A stretch of DNA of 64,000 nt, from contig NZ_CP097298.1 in the NCBI RefSeq assembly GCF_023503965.1, forward strand, positions 2,125,001-2,189,000, read 5' to 3'. The stretch comes from Brevundimonas albigilva. Its GTDB lineage: Bacteria; Pseudomonadota; Alphaproteobacteria; Caulobacterales; Caulobacteraceae. The notes under the pieces were generated by a model, which was given only the letters and a program-made list of their open reading frames with translations, made no database searches and had not been told where the DNA came from. Shown piece by piece: positions 31,825 to 41,594 of this stretch (the stretch's first letter is position 1; each line of letters opens with the position of its first letter). The position numbers and the translations under genes were made by a program.

Positions 31825-32987
31825 CGCTTGTCCAGCACCAGGTCGTCTCTGTGTATCAATGCGGCGGGGCCGCGGTGGCCGAGCAGCAACTGGATCTCGT
31901 CGCTGCGCCGTCCGCGAATGCGGAAGGCTTCGTCGGCGGGATAGGCGGCCAGGCCCACCCCGATCACGGCGCCGTCCGGGTCGGTGATCTGAACGCAGTC
32001 GCCCTTGGCGAAGTCGCCGATCACGGCGGTCACGCCCGCCGGCAGCAGGCTCTTGCCCTTGCGCAGGGCGGCCACGGCGCCGGCGTCCAGCTTCAGCTCG
32101 CCGGCGGGCGCCAGGCTGCCCGCGATCCACTGCTTGTAGGCCGCCATCGGGCTGTCGGGCGCGTCGATCAGGGTGGCGCGCGCCCCCTGGCGGATGGCGC
32201 TCAGCGGCGCGATGGTCTGGCCCGACGCGATCACCGTGGCGCAACCGGCCGAACGCGCGATCTGGGCCGCCTTCAGCTTGGTGGCCATGCCGCCGGTGCC
32301 GACCCCGGCCGAGGCGTTGGCCCCGCCCGCCATCGCCAGGATTTCCGGCGTCAACTCCTCGATCAGGGGCAGGTGCCGGGCCGACGGGTCGCGGCGCGGG
32401 TCGGCGGTGTAGAGGCCGTCGACGTCCGACAGCAGGATCAGCAGGTCCGCGTGGGTCAGCTGGGCCGCGCGGGCGGCCAGCCGGTCGTTGTCGCCGTAGC
32501 GGATTTCCTCGGTCGAGACGGTGTCGTTCTCGTTGACCATGGGAATGACGTTGTGGGCCAGCAACACCTCGATGGTGGCGCGCCCGTTCAGCCAGCGGCG
32601 GCGGCGTTCGGTGTCGTCGCGCGTCAGCAGCACCTGGCCGACCGTCAGGCCGTGCGGCTGGAACACTTCCTGCCAGGCGGCCATCAGCAGGGACTGGCCC
32701 ACGGCGGCGGCGGCCTGCTTGTCGTGGACGCGCCGGCCGATGTCGCCCAGGCGGCCCCGGCCCAGGGCGACCGAACCGGAAAAGACCACGATCACCTCGC
32801 GCCCGTCGCGGCGGAAGGCCGCCAGCTCGGTCGCCAGCGCCGTCAGCCATTCGCGCGCGACCCCGCGCGAGGCCGGGTCGATCAGCAGCGACGAACCGAT
32901 CTTGACGACGATGCGCCGCGCGGCGGCGAGGGCGGAGGCGGCGGTGTGATCGGGTGTTCGGGCGGCGGAGGGCGTTGCGGCGGACAT
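31821..32987 (-). CDS. proB: glutamate 5-kinase
   Basis: First step of proline synthesis, phosphorylating glutamate. A 388-residue protein. The amino-acid kinase domain shows [26 protein letters not shown] (the usual SSGAV pattern is changed to FSGSV), [17 protein letters not shown] and [15 protein letters not shown]. The C-terminal PUA domain starts near residue 290. In many alphaproteobacteria this gene follows obgE; here the next gene upstream is a divergent ZIP transporter. Confidence 0.96.
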   Translation of the reverse strand: MSAATPSAARTPDHTAASALAAARRIVVKIGSSLLIDPASRGVAREWLTALATELAAFRRDGREVIVVFSGSVALGRGRLGDIGRRVHDKQAAAAVGQSLLMAAWQEVFQPHGLTVGQVLLTRDDTERRRRWLNGRATIEVLLAHNVIPMVNENDTVSTEEIRYGDNDRLAARAAQLTHADLLILLSDVDGLYTADPRRDPSARHLPLIEELTPEILAMAGGANASAGVGTGGMATKLKAAQIARSAGCATVIASGQTIAPLSAIRQGARATLIDAPDSPMAAYKQWIAGSLAPAGELKLDAGAVAALRKGKSLLPAGVTAVIGDFAKGDCVQITDPDGAVIGVGLAAYPADEAFRIRGRRSDEIQLLLGHRGPAALIHRDDLVLDKR

Positions 32988-33052
32988 CTGCGCCCTTGTA
33001 ACGCGATATTGCCGACTTGTCTCATCGGCGCGGTCCGGTCACAGCAGGGGAC

Positions 33053-33835
33053 ATGATGGAAACCCTCTCTCCGATCGCCCTGGGCGCCCTGGGCAGCCTG
33101 GCGGCGGGCATGATGACGGCGCTGGGCGCCGTGCCCATGCTGTTCTTCCGGCGGCCCGGCGAACAGACCCAGCGCGTCCTGCTGGGCTTCGCCGCGGGGG
33201 TGATGCTGGCGGCCTCGTTCTTCTCGTTGGTCATCCCCGGCGTGGCGGTGCTCCAGGACGGGGGCGCCGGCAAGGGAACGGCCGCCGCCGCCATGGCCGC
33301 GGCGGTGCTGATCGGCGCGACGGTGATCGGCCTTTTGAACCGGTTCGCGCCGGTCGACATGCTGGCGATCGGTCCGGCCGGGTCGCGCGATCTGGCGCGG
33401 CGCATCTGGCTGTTCATCATCGCCATCACCCTGCACAACTTCCCCGAGGGGGCGGCCATGGGCGTCAGCTTCGGCGGCGGCGACATGAACCAGGGCCTGG
33501 CGACCGCGCTGGGCATCGGCATCCAGAACATGCCCGAGGGCCTGGCCGTGTCGGCGGCCATGGCCAGCCTGGGCTACGGCCGCTGGCCGGCCTTCGCGGC
33601 GGCCACGGCGTCGGGCCTGGTGGAGCCGATCGGGGGCCTGATCGGGGCCAGCGTCGTGGGGCTGCTGCCGGGCGCGCTGCCGTGGGGCCTGGGCCTGGCC
33701 GCCGGGGCGATGATCTATGTCGTCACCGCCGAGATCATTCCCGAGACGCGCGGGCGCGCCAAGGGCGAAGGCTCGATGATCGGCCTGATGATCGGACTGG
33801 TCGGGATGATGTTCCTGGATATCGCCCTGGGATAG
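33053..33835 (+). CDS. ZIP-family metal transporter
   Basis: A 260-residue inner-membrane protein with about eight helices. The metal-binding helices IV and V show HNFPEGAAMGVSF and QNMPEGLAVSAAM, the family hallmark (HNxPEG), followed by GLVEPIGGLIGA. Probably imports zinc or another divalent cation. ATG 33053 is preceded by CAGGGGAC. Single gene, divergent from proB. Confidence 0.93.
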   Translation: MMETLSPIALGALGSLAAGMMTALGAVPMLFFRRPGEQTQRVLLGFAAGVMLAASFFSLVIPGVAVLQDGGAGKGTAAAAMAAAVLIGATVIGLLNRFAPVDMLAIGPAGSRDLARRIWLFIIAITLHNFPEGAAMGVSFGGGDMNQGLATALGIGIQNMPEGLAVSAAMASLGYGRWPAFAAATASGLVEPIGGLIGASVVGLLPGALPWGLGLAAGAMIYVVTAEIIPETRGRAKGEGSMIGLMIGLVGMMFLDIALG

Positions 33836-33944
33836 CCGCCCGCGCGTCGCCGCGCGACGCAATCGGGGCTGGACGGGGCGGGGGCGCCAAGGCTAGGCCT
33901 TGGGACAAGGCGAGGGGGAAGATCGCCGATCGCCACGGAGCCCC

Positions 33945-36316
33945 ATGAGTTCGACCCGACCCCTCAGGGCCGCGCCCTCCAGACGCGGCGTCCTGTCCGG
34001 CCTCAGCCTGATGACGATCATGGGCGTTGGAGGCCCGGCCATGTCCGCGTTCGCCCAGACCGCCCGCTCCCCTCATTCGGCCCAGCCCTCGGCCGTCGAG
34101 CGTCACGCCGCCCGGATCGAGGATCTGATCGCGCGCATGACGATCGACGAGAAGGCCGGCCAGCTGAACCTGCTGGCCGATCCGTTCCGCTGGCGGCCGC
34201 AGAACGTCAATCCACTGGACGGCCAGGGCGATCCGGGCCGGGTCACGGCGATGATCCGGGCCGGCCAGGTCGGGTCGCTGTTCAACGGCGTCGGCGCGGC
34301 CATGGGCCGGACCATCCAGCGCGTGGCGGTGGAGGAGAGCCGGCTGGGCATACCGCTGCTGTTCGCCGCCGACGTGATCCACGGGCTGAAGACGGTGTTT
34401 CCCGTGCCGCTGGCCGAGGCGGCGGCCTTCAATCCCGAACTGGCGCGGCGCACGGCCCAGGCCGCCGCGCTGGAGCTGGCGGCGTCGGGCGTGCACCAGA
34501 CCTATGCGCCGATGGTCGACGTCGCCCGCGACCAGCGCTGGGGCCGGGTGGTCGAGGGCGCCGGCGAGGACGCGGGACCCTGAACAACCTTCTGGCCGCC
34601 GCGCGCGTGCGCGGCTTCCAGGGGGACGAGGGGCTGGACCATCCCGACGCCATCCTGGCCACCGCCAAGCACATGGCCGGCTATTCCGCCGCCATCGGCG
34701 GGGTGGAATACAACACCACCGACATGAGCGAGCAGACGCTGCGCGGGGTCTTCCTGCCGCCGTTCAAGGCGGCGGTGGACGCCGGCTGCCTGGCGATCAT
34801 GAGCGCCTTCAACGACGTCAACGGCGTGCCGGCCTCGGCCAATCACGAGCTGCTGACCGAGATCCTTCGGGACGACTGGAACTTCCAGGGCTTCGTGCTG
34901 TCGGACTACACCTCCGAGCAGGAGCTGGTGGCCCACGGCTTCGCCGAAGACGGTCGCGACGCCACGCGCCTGGCGATCATGGCCGGGGTGGACGTCAGCA
35001 TGGTCTCGGGCCTGTTCCTGCAGCACATACCGGAACTGGTGCGCTCCGGCGCCGTGCCGATGGCGCGGGTGGACCAGGCGGTGCGCCGGGTGCTGAGGAC
35101 CAAGGCCGCGCTGGGCCTGTTCGACGATCCCTACCGCGGCACGGACCCGGTGCGCGAGCAGGCCATGGTGGGATCGCAGGCCCACTACGCCCTGGCGCGA
35201 GAGGCGGCGCGCGAATCCATCGTCATGCTGAAGAACGACGGCGACCTTCTGCCGCTGAGCAAGGCCGGCCAGAGGATCGCCCTGATCGGGCCGTTCGCCG
35301 ACGACGTGGACAATGTGTTCGGGCCGTGGACCATCTGGGGCGACGAGAGCCGGCGGGTGGCGCTGGACGTCGGGCTGCGCGAGGCGATGGCCGATCCGTC
35401 GCTGCTGACGGTGACGCGCGGTTCGGGCGTGGAGGGGGCGCTGGACGGCGGGATCGACGCCGCCGTCGCGGCCGCGCGCGCGGCGGACGTCGTGGTCCTG
35501 GCCATCGGCGAGAGCCAGCGGATGTCGGGCGAGGCCCAGTCGCGCACCGACATCGTCGTGCCCGAGGCGCAGCAGCAGCTGGCCGAGGCGGTCGCGGCCG
35601 TCGGCAAGCCGGTGGTGGTGGTGCTGAAGAACGGCCGCGCCCTGGCGCTGAGCGGGGCGGTGCGCAACGCCCAGGCGATCCTGGTGACCTGGTTCCTGGG
35701 CAGCGAGACCGGGCGCGGGATCGCCGACATCCTGTTCGGCGACTTCGGGCCGTCAGGGCGCCTGCCGGTCAGCTTTCCCCGGCGTTCGGGCCAGCAGCCC
35801 TTCTATTACGACCGCAAGAACACCGGCCGTCCCGCCGATCCGAACCTGGAGGAGGAGGAGTACAAGGCCCGCTATCGCGAGACGCCCAACACCGCCCTCT
35901 ATCCGTTCGGCCACGGCCTGACCTACGGCCGGATCGAATATGGCGCGGTCGAGCTGAGCGCGCCGGAACTGCCGCTGAACGGCACGCTGGAGGTGGCCGT
36001 GACGGTGACCAACCGCGGCGCGCGGGCGGCCGAGGAGACGGTGCAGCTGTATGTCCACGACCGGGTGGCCAGCCTGACCCAGCCGGGGCGGTTGCTGAAG
36101 GATTTCAAGGCGGTGCTGTTGCAGCCCGGCCAGTCGGCGCGCGTCGCTTTCGACCTGCGGCCGTCGCAGCTGACCTTCATCAACGCCGATCTGGAATCGG
36201 TGGTGGAGCCGGGGCTGTTCGACGTCTGGGTCGCGCCCTCGGCCCAGGGCGGACCCGTCGCCACCTTCCGCGTCACGGCCCCCGAAGGCCAGACCCCGGC
36301 GGGCGATCAGCGCTGA
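33945..36316 (+). CDS. bglX: glycoside hydrolase family 3 beta-glucosidase, exported (frameshifted)
   Basis: A Tat-like signal peptide (SRRGVLSGLSLM, cleavage near AFAQ) is followed by the GH3 N-terminal barrel (ERHAARIEDLIARMTIDEKAGQ; substrate residues in ATAKHMAGYSA; likely nucleophile Asp in FVLSDYTSEQEL), the GH3 C-terminal domain and a fibronectin-III-like end (VTNRGARAAEETVQLYV). The frame breaks at the G3 run 34574-34576; one more G gives GEDAGTLNNLLAAARV and about 790 residues. Probably cleaves beta-glucosides or oligosaccharides in the periplasm. ATG 33945 is chosen for the signal peptide. Confidence 0.9.
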
Positions 36317-36344
36317 CGAGGGGCGGAGGCGCCGGTGGCGGTCG

Positions 36345-36356
36345 CTAGGGAATCGA
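36345..36356. repeat. candidate att-site copy of the tRNA-Glu T-arm
   Basis: CTAGGGAATCGA here matches CTAGGGGAATCGA at 36869-36881 inside tRNA-Glu except for one G, in the same orientation, about 525 bp apart. The geometry fits an element integrated at the tRNA 3' end. Confidence 0.4.
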
Positions 36357-36443
36357 GGTCGTTCGTATCAAGAGGTCGACTGCGTCGGGCCTCATACGTC
36401 CGCCTCACTCATGGATTTGGGGGCCCCAATTTCCAATAAGCTG

Positions 36444-36662
36444 TTAAATCTTGTCTTTTCGAGATGCGATCCATCTGGAGAGCGCGACAACTGAATATAG
36501 ATTAATCTTGTAAACAAAAAATAATATGGAAAGTCCAAGAACTATATTTAGTATTTTGCCGAACACACCGCCATCATTATGAGAAAAAATTGAAACTACC
36601 GACCACGCGACGCCCAGAATCAGCGACGATACGGCGAGTAGAAATCTAAATGCGGCGATCAA
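36444..36662 (-). CDS. small AT-rich membrane protein
   Basis: A 72-residue protein with two hydrophobic helices (FRFLLAVSSLILGVAWSVVS and ILNIVLGLSILFFVYKINLY) and a basic tail ending SRKDKI. TTG 36662 is the likely start because GAGGAG lies 7 nt upstream. Codon use is AT-rich, unlike every neighbour, which points to recent transfer. No family recognised. Confidence 0.6.
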   Translation of the reverse strand: MIAAFRFLLAVSSLILGVAWSVVSIFSHNDGGVFGKILNIVLGLSILFFVYKINLYSVVALSRWIASRKDKI

Positions 36663-36859
36663 CGTCCGCTCCTCTAATGGCGATCACGCCAAGCGCAAGA
36701 CAAGGTCTTAGCGGAGATAATGGTTCGCGCTGATCGGCGCGCCGCCAAGGCATTGGCGAGGGACGAACGCCTCCGTTAAACCTGAGCGTGCCTATAGCAG
36801 GTCTGGCCACGCAACGGCGCAGCATATGGCACGACGTATTCAGCGGCGAACTCCCGATT

Positions 36860-36934
36860 TGGCAGTCCCTAGGGGAATCGAACCCCTCTTTTCAGGTTGA
36901 AAACCTGACGTCCTAACCGATAGACGAAGGGACC
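36860..36934 (-). tRNA. tRNA-Glu (TTC)
   Basis: Cloverleaf with 7-bp acceptor stem (GGTCCCT/AGGGACT), anticodon stem-loop CAGGT-TTTCAAC-CTG carrying TTC, T-arm GGGGTTCGATTCCCC, and encoded CCA end. Its 3' end faces the AT-rich island. Confidence 0.95.
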
Positions 36935-36985
36935 GCGGCCGGGGCGGCGCATTTGCCCCGGTTCGCGGTTCTCCGCAAGAGGAAA

Positions 36986-38169
36986 TTACGCCGCGGCGGC
37001 CTCGGGCTGGTCGACCAGGGCGTCCAGCGCCGGGATCAGGTCGGCGATCAGGTCCTCGACATGCTCCAGCCCGACCGACAGCCGCACCAGGCCGTCGCCG
37101 ATGCCGGCGGTGGCCCGCTGCTCCGGCGTCATGGCGGCGTGGGTCATGGTGGCCGGGTGGGCGATCAGGCTTTCGACCCCGCCCAGCGATTCCGCCAGGG
37201 TGAAGATCTCCAGGCTTTCGACCAGATCGCGCACGGCCCCGATCCCGCCGGCCAGTTCGAAGCTGAGCATGGCGCCCGGCCCGGCCTGCTGGGCGGCGAC
37301 CAGGGCGTGGTTCGGGTGCGACTTCAGGCCAGGATAGCAGACCGCCTTGACCGCCGGGTGGGCGTCCAGCAGTTCGGCGATGCGGCCGGCGGTCGCCTGC
37401 TGGCGCTCGATGCGGGCGAACAGGGTGCGCACGCCGCGCAGGGTCAGATAGGCGTCGAACGGCGAGCCGGTCACGCCGGTGCAGTTGGCCCACCAGGCCA
37501 GCTGTTCGTGATCCGCCGCATCGGCCGAGACGACGGCGCCGCCCACCACGTCGGAGTGGCCGTTGATGAACTTGGTCGTCGAATGGACGACGAAGTCGGC
37601 GCCCAGCTTGATCGGGTTCTGCAGCGCCGGCGACAGGAAGGTGTTGTCGCACACCACCTTGGCCCCGGCCGCATGGGCGCGGGTGCAGATGTCGGCCACG
37701 TCGACCAGGCGCAGCAGGGGGTTGGACGGCGTTTCGACCAGGACCAGCTTGGGCTTCAGCGCCAGGGCCGCTTCCAGCGCGGCGGGGTCGCCCTGATCGA
37801 CCAGCAGCAGTTCGAAATGGCCCTTCCTGGCGCGGGCGTTCAGCAGGCGACAGGTGCCGCCATAGCAATCGTGCGGCGCGATCAGCAGGTCGCCGGGCTC
37901 CAGCAGGGCCAGCGGCAGGTCGACCGCGGCCATGCCGGTGGCGGTGATGACGCAGCCGGCGCCGCCCTCCAGTTCGGCCAGGGTTTCGGCCAGGACGTCG
38001 CGGGTCGGATTGCCCGAGCGGCTGTAGTCGTACTTCCGCTTCTGCTCGAAGCCGGCGAAGGAATAGTTGGACGACAGATATACAGCGGCGGCATGACCGC
38101 GCCGTGCGCCGTGTCCGAATCCACGCCCGTGCGGGCGGCGATCGTGTGCGGGGAGGCGAAGCGGGTCAT
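36986..38169 (-). CDS. metB: cystathionine gamma-synthase (PLP, frameshifted)
   Basis: Joins an activated homoserine ester with cysteine (or sulfide in MetZ-type enzymes) toward methionine. Cys/Met-metabolism PLP family: YDYSRSGNPTRDVLAETLAE, VDQGDPAALEAAL, PLP lysine in HSTTKFINGHSDVVGG, and SLGGVESLIAHPATMTHA near the end. The N-terminus MTRFASPHTIAARTG..AVMPPLY is in another frame, and the break lies at 38074-38086 (GATATAC context, one base missing or two extra). About 394 residues after repair. ATG 38169 overlaps the metX stop (ATGA), so the pair is translationally coupled under the SAM-I riboswitch. Confidence 0.92.
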
Positions 38170-39238
38170 GCTTTGATGTCCTTGAAGGCGGTGCGGAGGA
38201 TGTCGCCGACAAAGGCGTCCTCCTTCAGAAAGGCGTCGTGGCCGTAGAGAGAGGGCGCCTCGACGAAGCGCCACAGGGTCGGCAGGCGGGCGGCCAGCTC
38301 GCGCATGTCGTCGATCGGCACCAACCGGTCGGAGGTGAAGCCGATCAGGGTGACGGGGGTCGAGATGGCCTCGGGCGTCACGCTGTGGCGGTCGATCGAA
38401 TCCGACATCGACAGCCAGCGGGCCGGGGTGGTGTGGGTGCGGTAGGCCTGGCCCCGCGCCGTCAGATAATCGCAGACCGGATAGTTGTCGCCGGCGGCGG
38501 CGGGGGCGGCGCTGTCGAAACGGTCGTCGAACTCTTCCGCGGTGCGATAGGTGGTCATGGCCAGCTCGCGGGCCAGGGCGACGCCCTCTTCCGGGCGGCC
38601 GGCGGCGACCGCGAACTGCAGGATGCGGCGCTGGATGCCGCGCCAGGCCGTCGCCTGCGGATGGGCCCGGTGGGCGGCCGAGACGACGATCAACTGGTCG
38701 GCCCGGTCGGGGAACAGCTCCGCGAAGGCCAGGGCGACCATGCCGCCGTAGGAGCAGCCGACGAAGGCGGCGACGCGCTGGACCTTCTGGTGATCCAGCA
38801 GCAGGGCCAGCAGGCGCGCCTGGTCCTGGGTGGTGATGGTGACGGGCGCGGCCGGGACGCCGGGCTCGGGCTCGGAGCCGGGGGCGAAGTCGAACGACAG
38901 GACCTGGAAGCGCGACAGGTCGATCGGGCCGCGCACCGACACGGCGCCCGACCACCAGCCCAGGCCGTTGGTCTCGGTGCGATGCACGAAGCGTCCGGCC
39001 GAAATGCCGCCCGCGACCACCACGACGGGGCGCCGGCGCGGCCGTGGACGCGGCCGACGATGCTGGACTGGTTCAGCTTTTCGCCCGAGGCCAGGCGGAA
39101 ATCGGCGGGAAGGGGAACGACGACGTCGCGGGCGCCGCCCCGTTCGCGAACCGGCAGAGCGGGCGCGCGCACGGGCGTTTCGGTCGGCTGGGACCGACAG
39201 AGGGGCTCTTCGAGCAGGGATGTTTCAGCCAGGGTCAT
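38166..39238 (-). CDS. metX: homoserine O-acyltransferase (frameshifted)
   Basis: Activates homoserine for methionine synthesis. Alpha/beta-hydrolase fold: N-terminal SGEKLNQSSIVGRVHG, nucleophile Ser in VGCSYGGMVALAF, VVSAAHRAHPQATAWRGIQ, catalytic Asp in TSDRLVPIDD and His in YGHDAFLKE. The frame breaks at the G4 run 39027-39030; one more base gives GRAGAPVVVVAGGISAG and 357 residues. The GCSYGG and AAHRAHP motifs resemble MetX enzymes that use succinyl-CoA more than classical acetyltransferases, so the acyl donor is uncertain. ATG 39238 chosen over an adjacent TTG. Confidence 0.92.
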
Positions 39239-39318
39239 CAATCGTCTTCCGCATCGTCTCGCTCAGCAAGGCTCGATACGGTGACAGATCGTGGGGCATC
39301 GCCTCGTCGATGCTCCAC

Positions 39319-39426
39319 TCATCTCTCGCGGCCCAGGGGACCCCGCAGGAGTTGGCACCGTTTCGGGCGGAACCCGATGGTTGCCCCGGCGTCAAAGGGC
39401 CTAATCCCTCAGCCGGTCTTGATGAG
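39319..39426 (-). promoter_or_regulatory. SAM-I (S-box) riboswitch controlling metX-metB
   Basis: On the minus strand the 108-nt element starts CTCATCAAGACCGGC and ends GAGAGATGAG. P1 is CTCATC/GATGAG. It then shows the kink-turn GAGGGA, GGCCCTTTGACGCCGG, the invariant GGCAACC, and GGTGCCAACTCCTGC. All conserved S-box blocks occur in order with pairing P2-P4. It ends 80 nt before the metX ATG. High SAM should reduce expression. Downstream, GGAGCATCG..CGATGCCCC (39293-39317) can form a hairpin without a U tract, so control may be at translation or Rho rather than a simple terminator. Confidence 0.95.
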
Positions 39427-39617
39427 TGCTTTTAGGGATGGTGCAGGCGGCGGCTTTCGTCAAGAGAAAAATTCAACCCAATCAGCCCCGCGCCTTCGCG
39501 CCAGACTGTCCGAAACGGACCATAAACCGCTCCAGATGAAAAAATCGTGCAGAGGGGCTTGACGCCCTGCATCGACCTGCATCACCCTGAGGCAAGATTT
39601 CAACCGGATCCCGCCCT
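39427..39617. promoter_or_regulatory. divergent promoter region of the met and thr units
   Basis: TTGACG -35-like hexamers occur on both strands: complement of 39458-39463 for metX (placing transcription start at about the first base of the aptamer) and 39559-39564 for the thr unit. The -10 elements are weak, as often in alphaproteobacteria. No gene seen. Confidence 0.45.
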
Positions 39618-39683
39618 GTGCTCCAGCGCTCGATCATCGCCGAAACCCTCGCCGTCGCCGGCCTCGCCGCGACGCGCTTCGGC

Positions 39684-39743
39684 ATGATTATCGGCACCGG
39701 TATGACCACCACCACCATGCCCTCGCGGGCGGGACGAGTTTAG
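39684..39743 (+). CDS. Thr/Ile/Met-rich leader peptide of the thr unit
   Basis: MIIGTGMTTTTMPSRAGRV (19 residues) ending at TAG 39741-39743, with four consecutive ACC threonine codons at 39705-39716 plus one more Thr, two Ile and three Met. A longer in-frame version from GTG 39618 adds 22 residues. Composition and position match attenuator leader peptides such as E. coli thrL. The ribosome-binding site is not obvious for either start. Confidence 0.7.
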   Translation: MIIGTGMTTTTMPSRAGRV

Positions 39744-39808
39744 CGCGCCGAAATCCGGCCCCGCAGAACCCGAACCCCGCCCGGTCCGCCTGGCGGGGTT
39801 TTTCTTTT
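39726..39808 (+). promoter_or_regulatory. transcription attenuator: antiterminator versus terminator
   Basis: Terminator: stem AACCCCGCC (39773-39781) with GGCGGGGTT (39792-39800), then TTTCTTTT. Antiterminator: CGGGCGGG (39726-39733, inside the leader-peptide reading frame) is exactly complementary to CCCGCCCG (39776-39783), which overlaps the terminator 5' arm. A ribosome stalled on the Thr codons leaves 39726-39733 free, forming the antiterminator; a ribosome reaching the stop codon covers it, so the terminator forms. Located 39 nt before the aspartokinase-homoserine dehydrogenase start. Confidence 0.75.
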
Positions 39809-39846
39809 CACCCCACGCCCTTCACCGAAAAATCCGAGAAACCCCG

Positions 39847-41591
39847 ATGTCCGCCTCCCTCGCCCTGGTCGAAAATCCCGACGCGCCCAAGCCCAAACCC
39901 GCCGTGCAGGCCGCGCCCGAAGTCGTGGTGCTGAAGTTCGGCAGTTCCATCCTTCGCAGCCCGGACGACGCGCCGCTGGTGGCCTCGGCCTGCTACGGCC
40001 ACGTCCGGGCGGGCCGCAAGGTGGTGGCGGTGGTGTCCGCCTTCGCCGGGGCGACCGACCGCCTGCTGGCCGAGGCCGGGCGCTGGGCCTGCCCCATTCC
40101 AACGCCCTGCTGCCGGGCTATGTCGCCCTGGGCGAGGAGAAGTCGGCCGCGCTGACGGCGGTGGCCTGCGACCGGGTGGGCCTGGACGCCTGCGCCCTGT
40201 CGGTGCGCGAACTGGGCATCGTGGCGGAGGGCGAGCCCGAGCACGCGCGGCCGTGCGGGCTTCGGGCCGATCACCTGAAACAGGCGCTGGACCGGCACGA
40301 GGTGGTGGTGGTCCCCGGCTTCGGCGCGGTGCGCCCCGATGGCCGGGTCGCCCTGCTGGGGCGGGGCGGATCGGACCTGACGGCGGTGTTCCTGGCGGCG
40401 GAGCTGGGGCTGAACCGGGTGCGGCTGGTCAAGGACGTGGACGGCCTCTACGACCACGATCCCAACGACAACACCGCCCCGGCCCTGCGCTATCGCCGGG
40501 CGTCGTGGGATGTCGCGCGCAAGCTGGGCGGCGCCCTGGTTCAGCACGACGCCATCGACCTGGGCGAACAACGCGGCGTGGAGATCGAGGTGGCGGCCTT
40601 GGACCGCGCCGACGGCACGGTGATCGGTCAGAAGTCGGCCCCGCCCGGACCGGCCCCGGCCCTGCCGCCGCTGAAGGTGGCGGTCGCGGGCTGCGGCGTG
40701 GTCGGCGGCGGCGTCCTGGGCCGGCTGCTGAACGACCCCCGGTACGACGTGGTCGGCGTGCTGGTGCGCAACCCGGACAAGCCCCGCGACGTGCCCTGTC
40801 CGCCCGATCTGTTCACCGCCGACGCCGACGTCCTGTTGTCAAGAAAACCTGACATCGTGCTGGAGGCCCTGTCGGAGGGCGAGGCCGGCCACGCCCTGAT
40901 CCGCAAGGCCCTGGAGGCCGGCTGCGACGTGGCCAGCGCCAACAAGCAGGCGGTCAGCCGCGATCCGGCCGGGCTGCAGGCCCTGGCCTATCAGAAGGGG
41001 CGGCGGGTGTTCTGGTCGGCCTCGGTCGGCGGCGGCTCGCCGATGATCGAGACGGTGCGCGCGGCCCGCGCCGCCGGCGAGGTGGCCGGCTTCGAGGCGG
41101 TGCTGAACGGCACGGTCAACTTCATGCTGGAGCGGCTGGTCGACGGCGCCGCCTTCGCCGAGGCCCTGGCCGACGCCCGCGCCGCCGGCTTCGCCGAGGA
41201 GGACCCGTCCGCCGACCTGGAGGGGCTGGACGCCGCCGCCAAGGTGCGCCTGCTGGCCTATGAGGCGTTCGGCGTCTCGCCCGACGCCGATGCCGTTCCG
41301 CGCGACCATCTGTCGGACCAGACGGAGGCCGCGCCGGGCGTGCGCCAGATCGGCGCCTGCCGCCGCGACGGCGCGGCGCTGGAGCCGTCGGTGCGGCTGA
41401 CGGCCGACCACGGCGATCCGCTGTTCTCCAGCCTGAGCGGCGAGGGCAATGCGCTGAAGGTCTGGAACGCCGACGGACGGGTATGGCGCTGCCGCGGCCG
41501 GGGCGCCGGACGCTGGGCCACCACCGAGAGCATCATGGCGGACCTGGCCGAGATCGTGCGCGCGCGCCGCGCCGACGCCGGGCTAAACTAG
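39847..41591 (+). CDS. thrA: compact aspartokinase-homoserine dehydrogenase fusion without ACT domains (frameshifted)
   Basis: The N-terminal amino-acid kinase domain (about residues 20-265) shows VVVLKFGSSILRS, LGEEKSAALTA and ALLGRGGSDLTAVFLA. The C-terminal homoserine dehydrogenase shows NAD-binding AVAGCGVVGGGVLGRLL, VASANKQAVSR, VLNGTVNFMLERL and DPSADLEGLDAAAKV. The link between domains is only about 15 residues. No ACT pair is seen, so the protein is about 581 residues against about 820 for ThrA. The frame breaks at the G3 run 40085-40087; one more G gives GRWGLPHSNALLPGY. It probably makes homoserine from aspartate semialdehyde and may phosphorylate aspartate. First gene after the attenuator. 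Confidence 0.88.
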
Positions 41592-41594
41592 CGT

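Larger units (their letters stand above)
36317..36859. other. AT-rich island beside tRNA-Glu
   Basis: A 543-bp stretch with base composition unlike its surroundings: bases 36481-36600 have only 38 G/C of 120. It holds one small membrane-protein gene and is bounded on the left by a near copy of the tRNA-Glu 3' region. Likely a remnant of integrated DNA. Confidence 0.6.
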
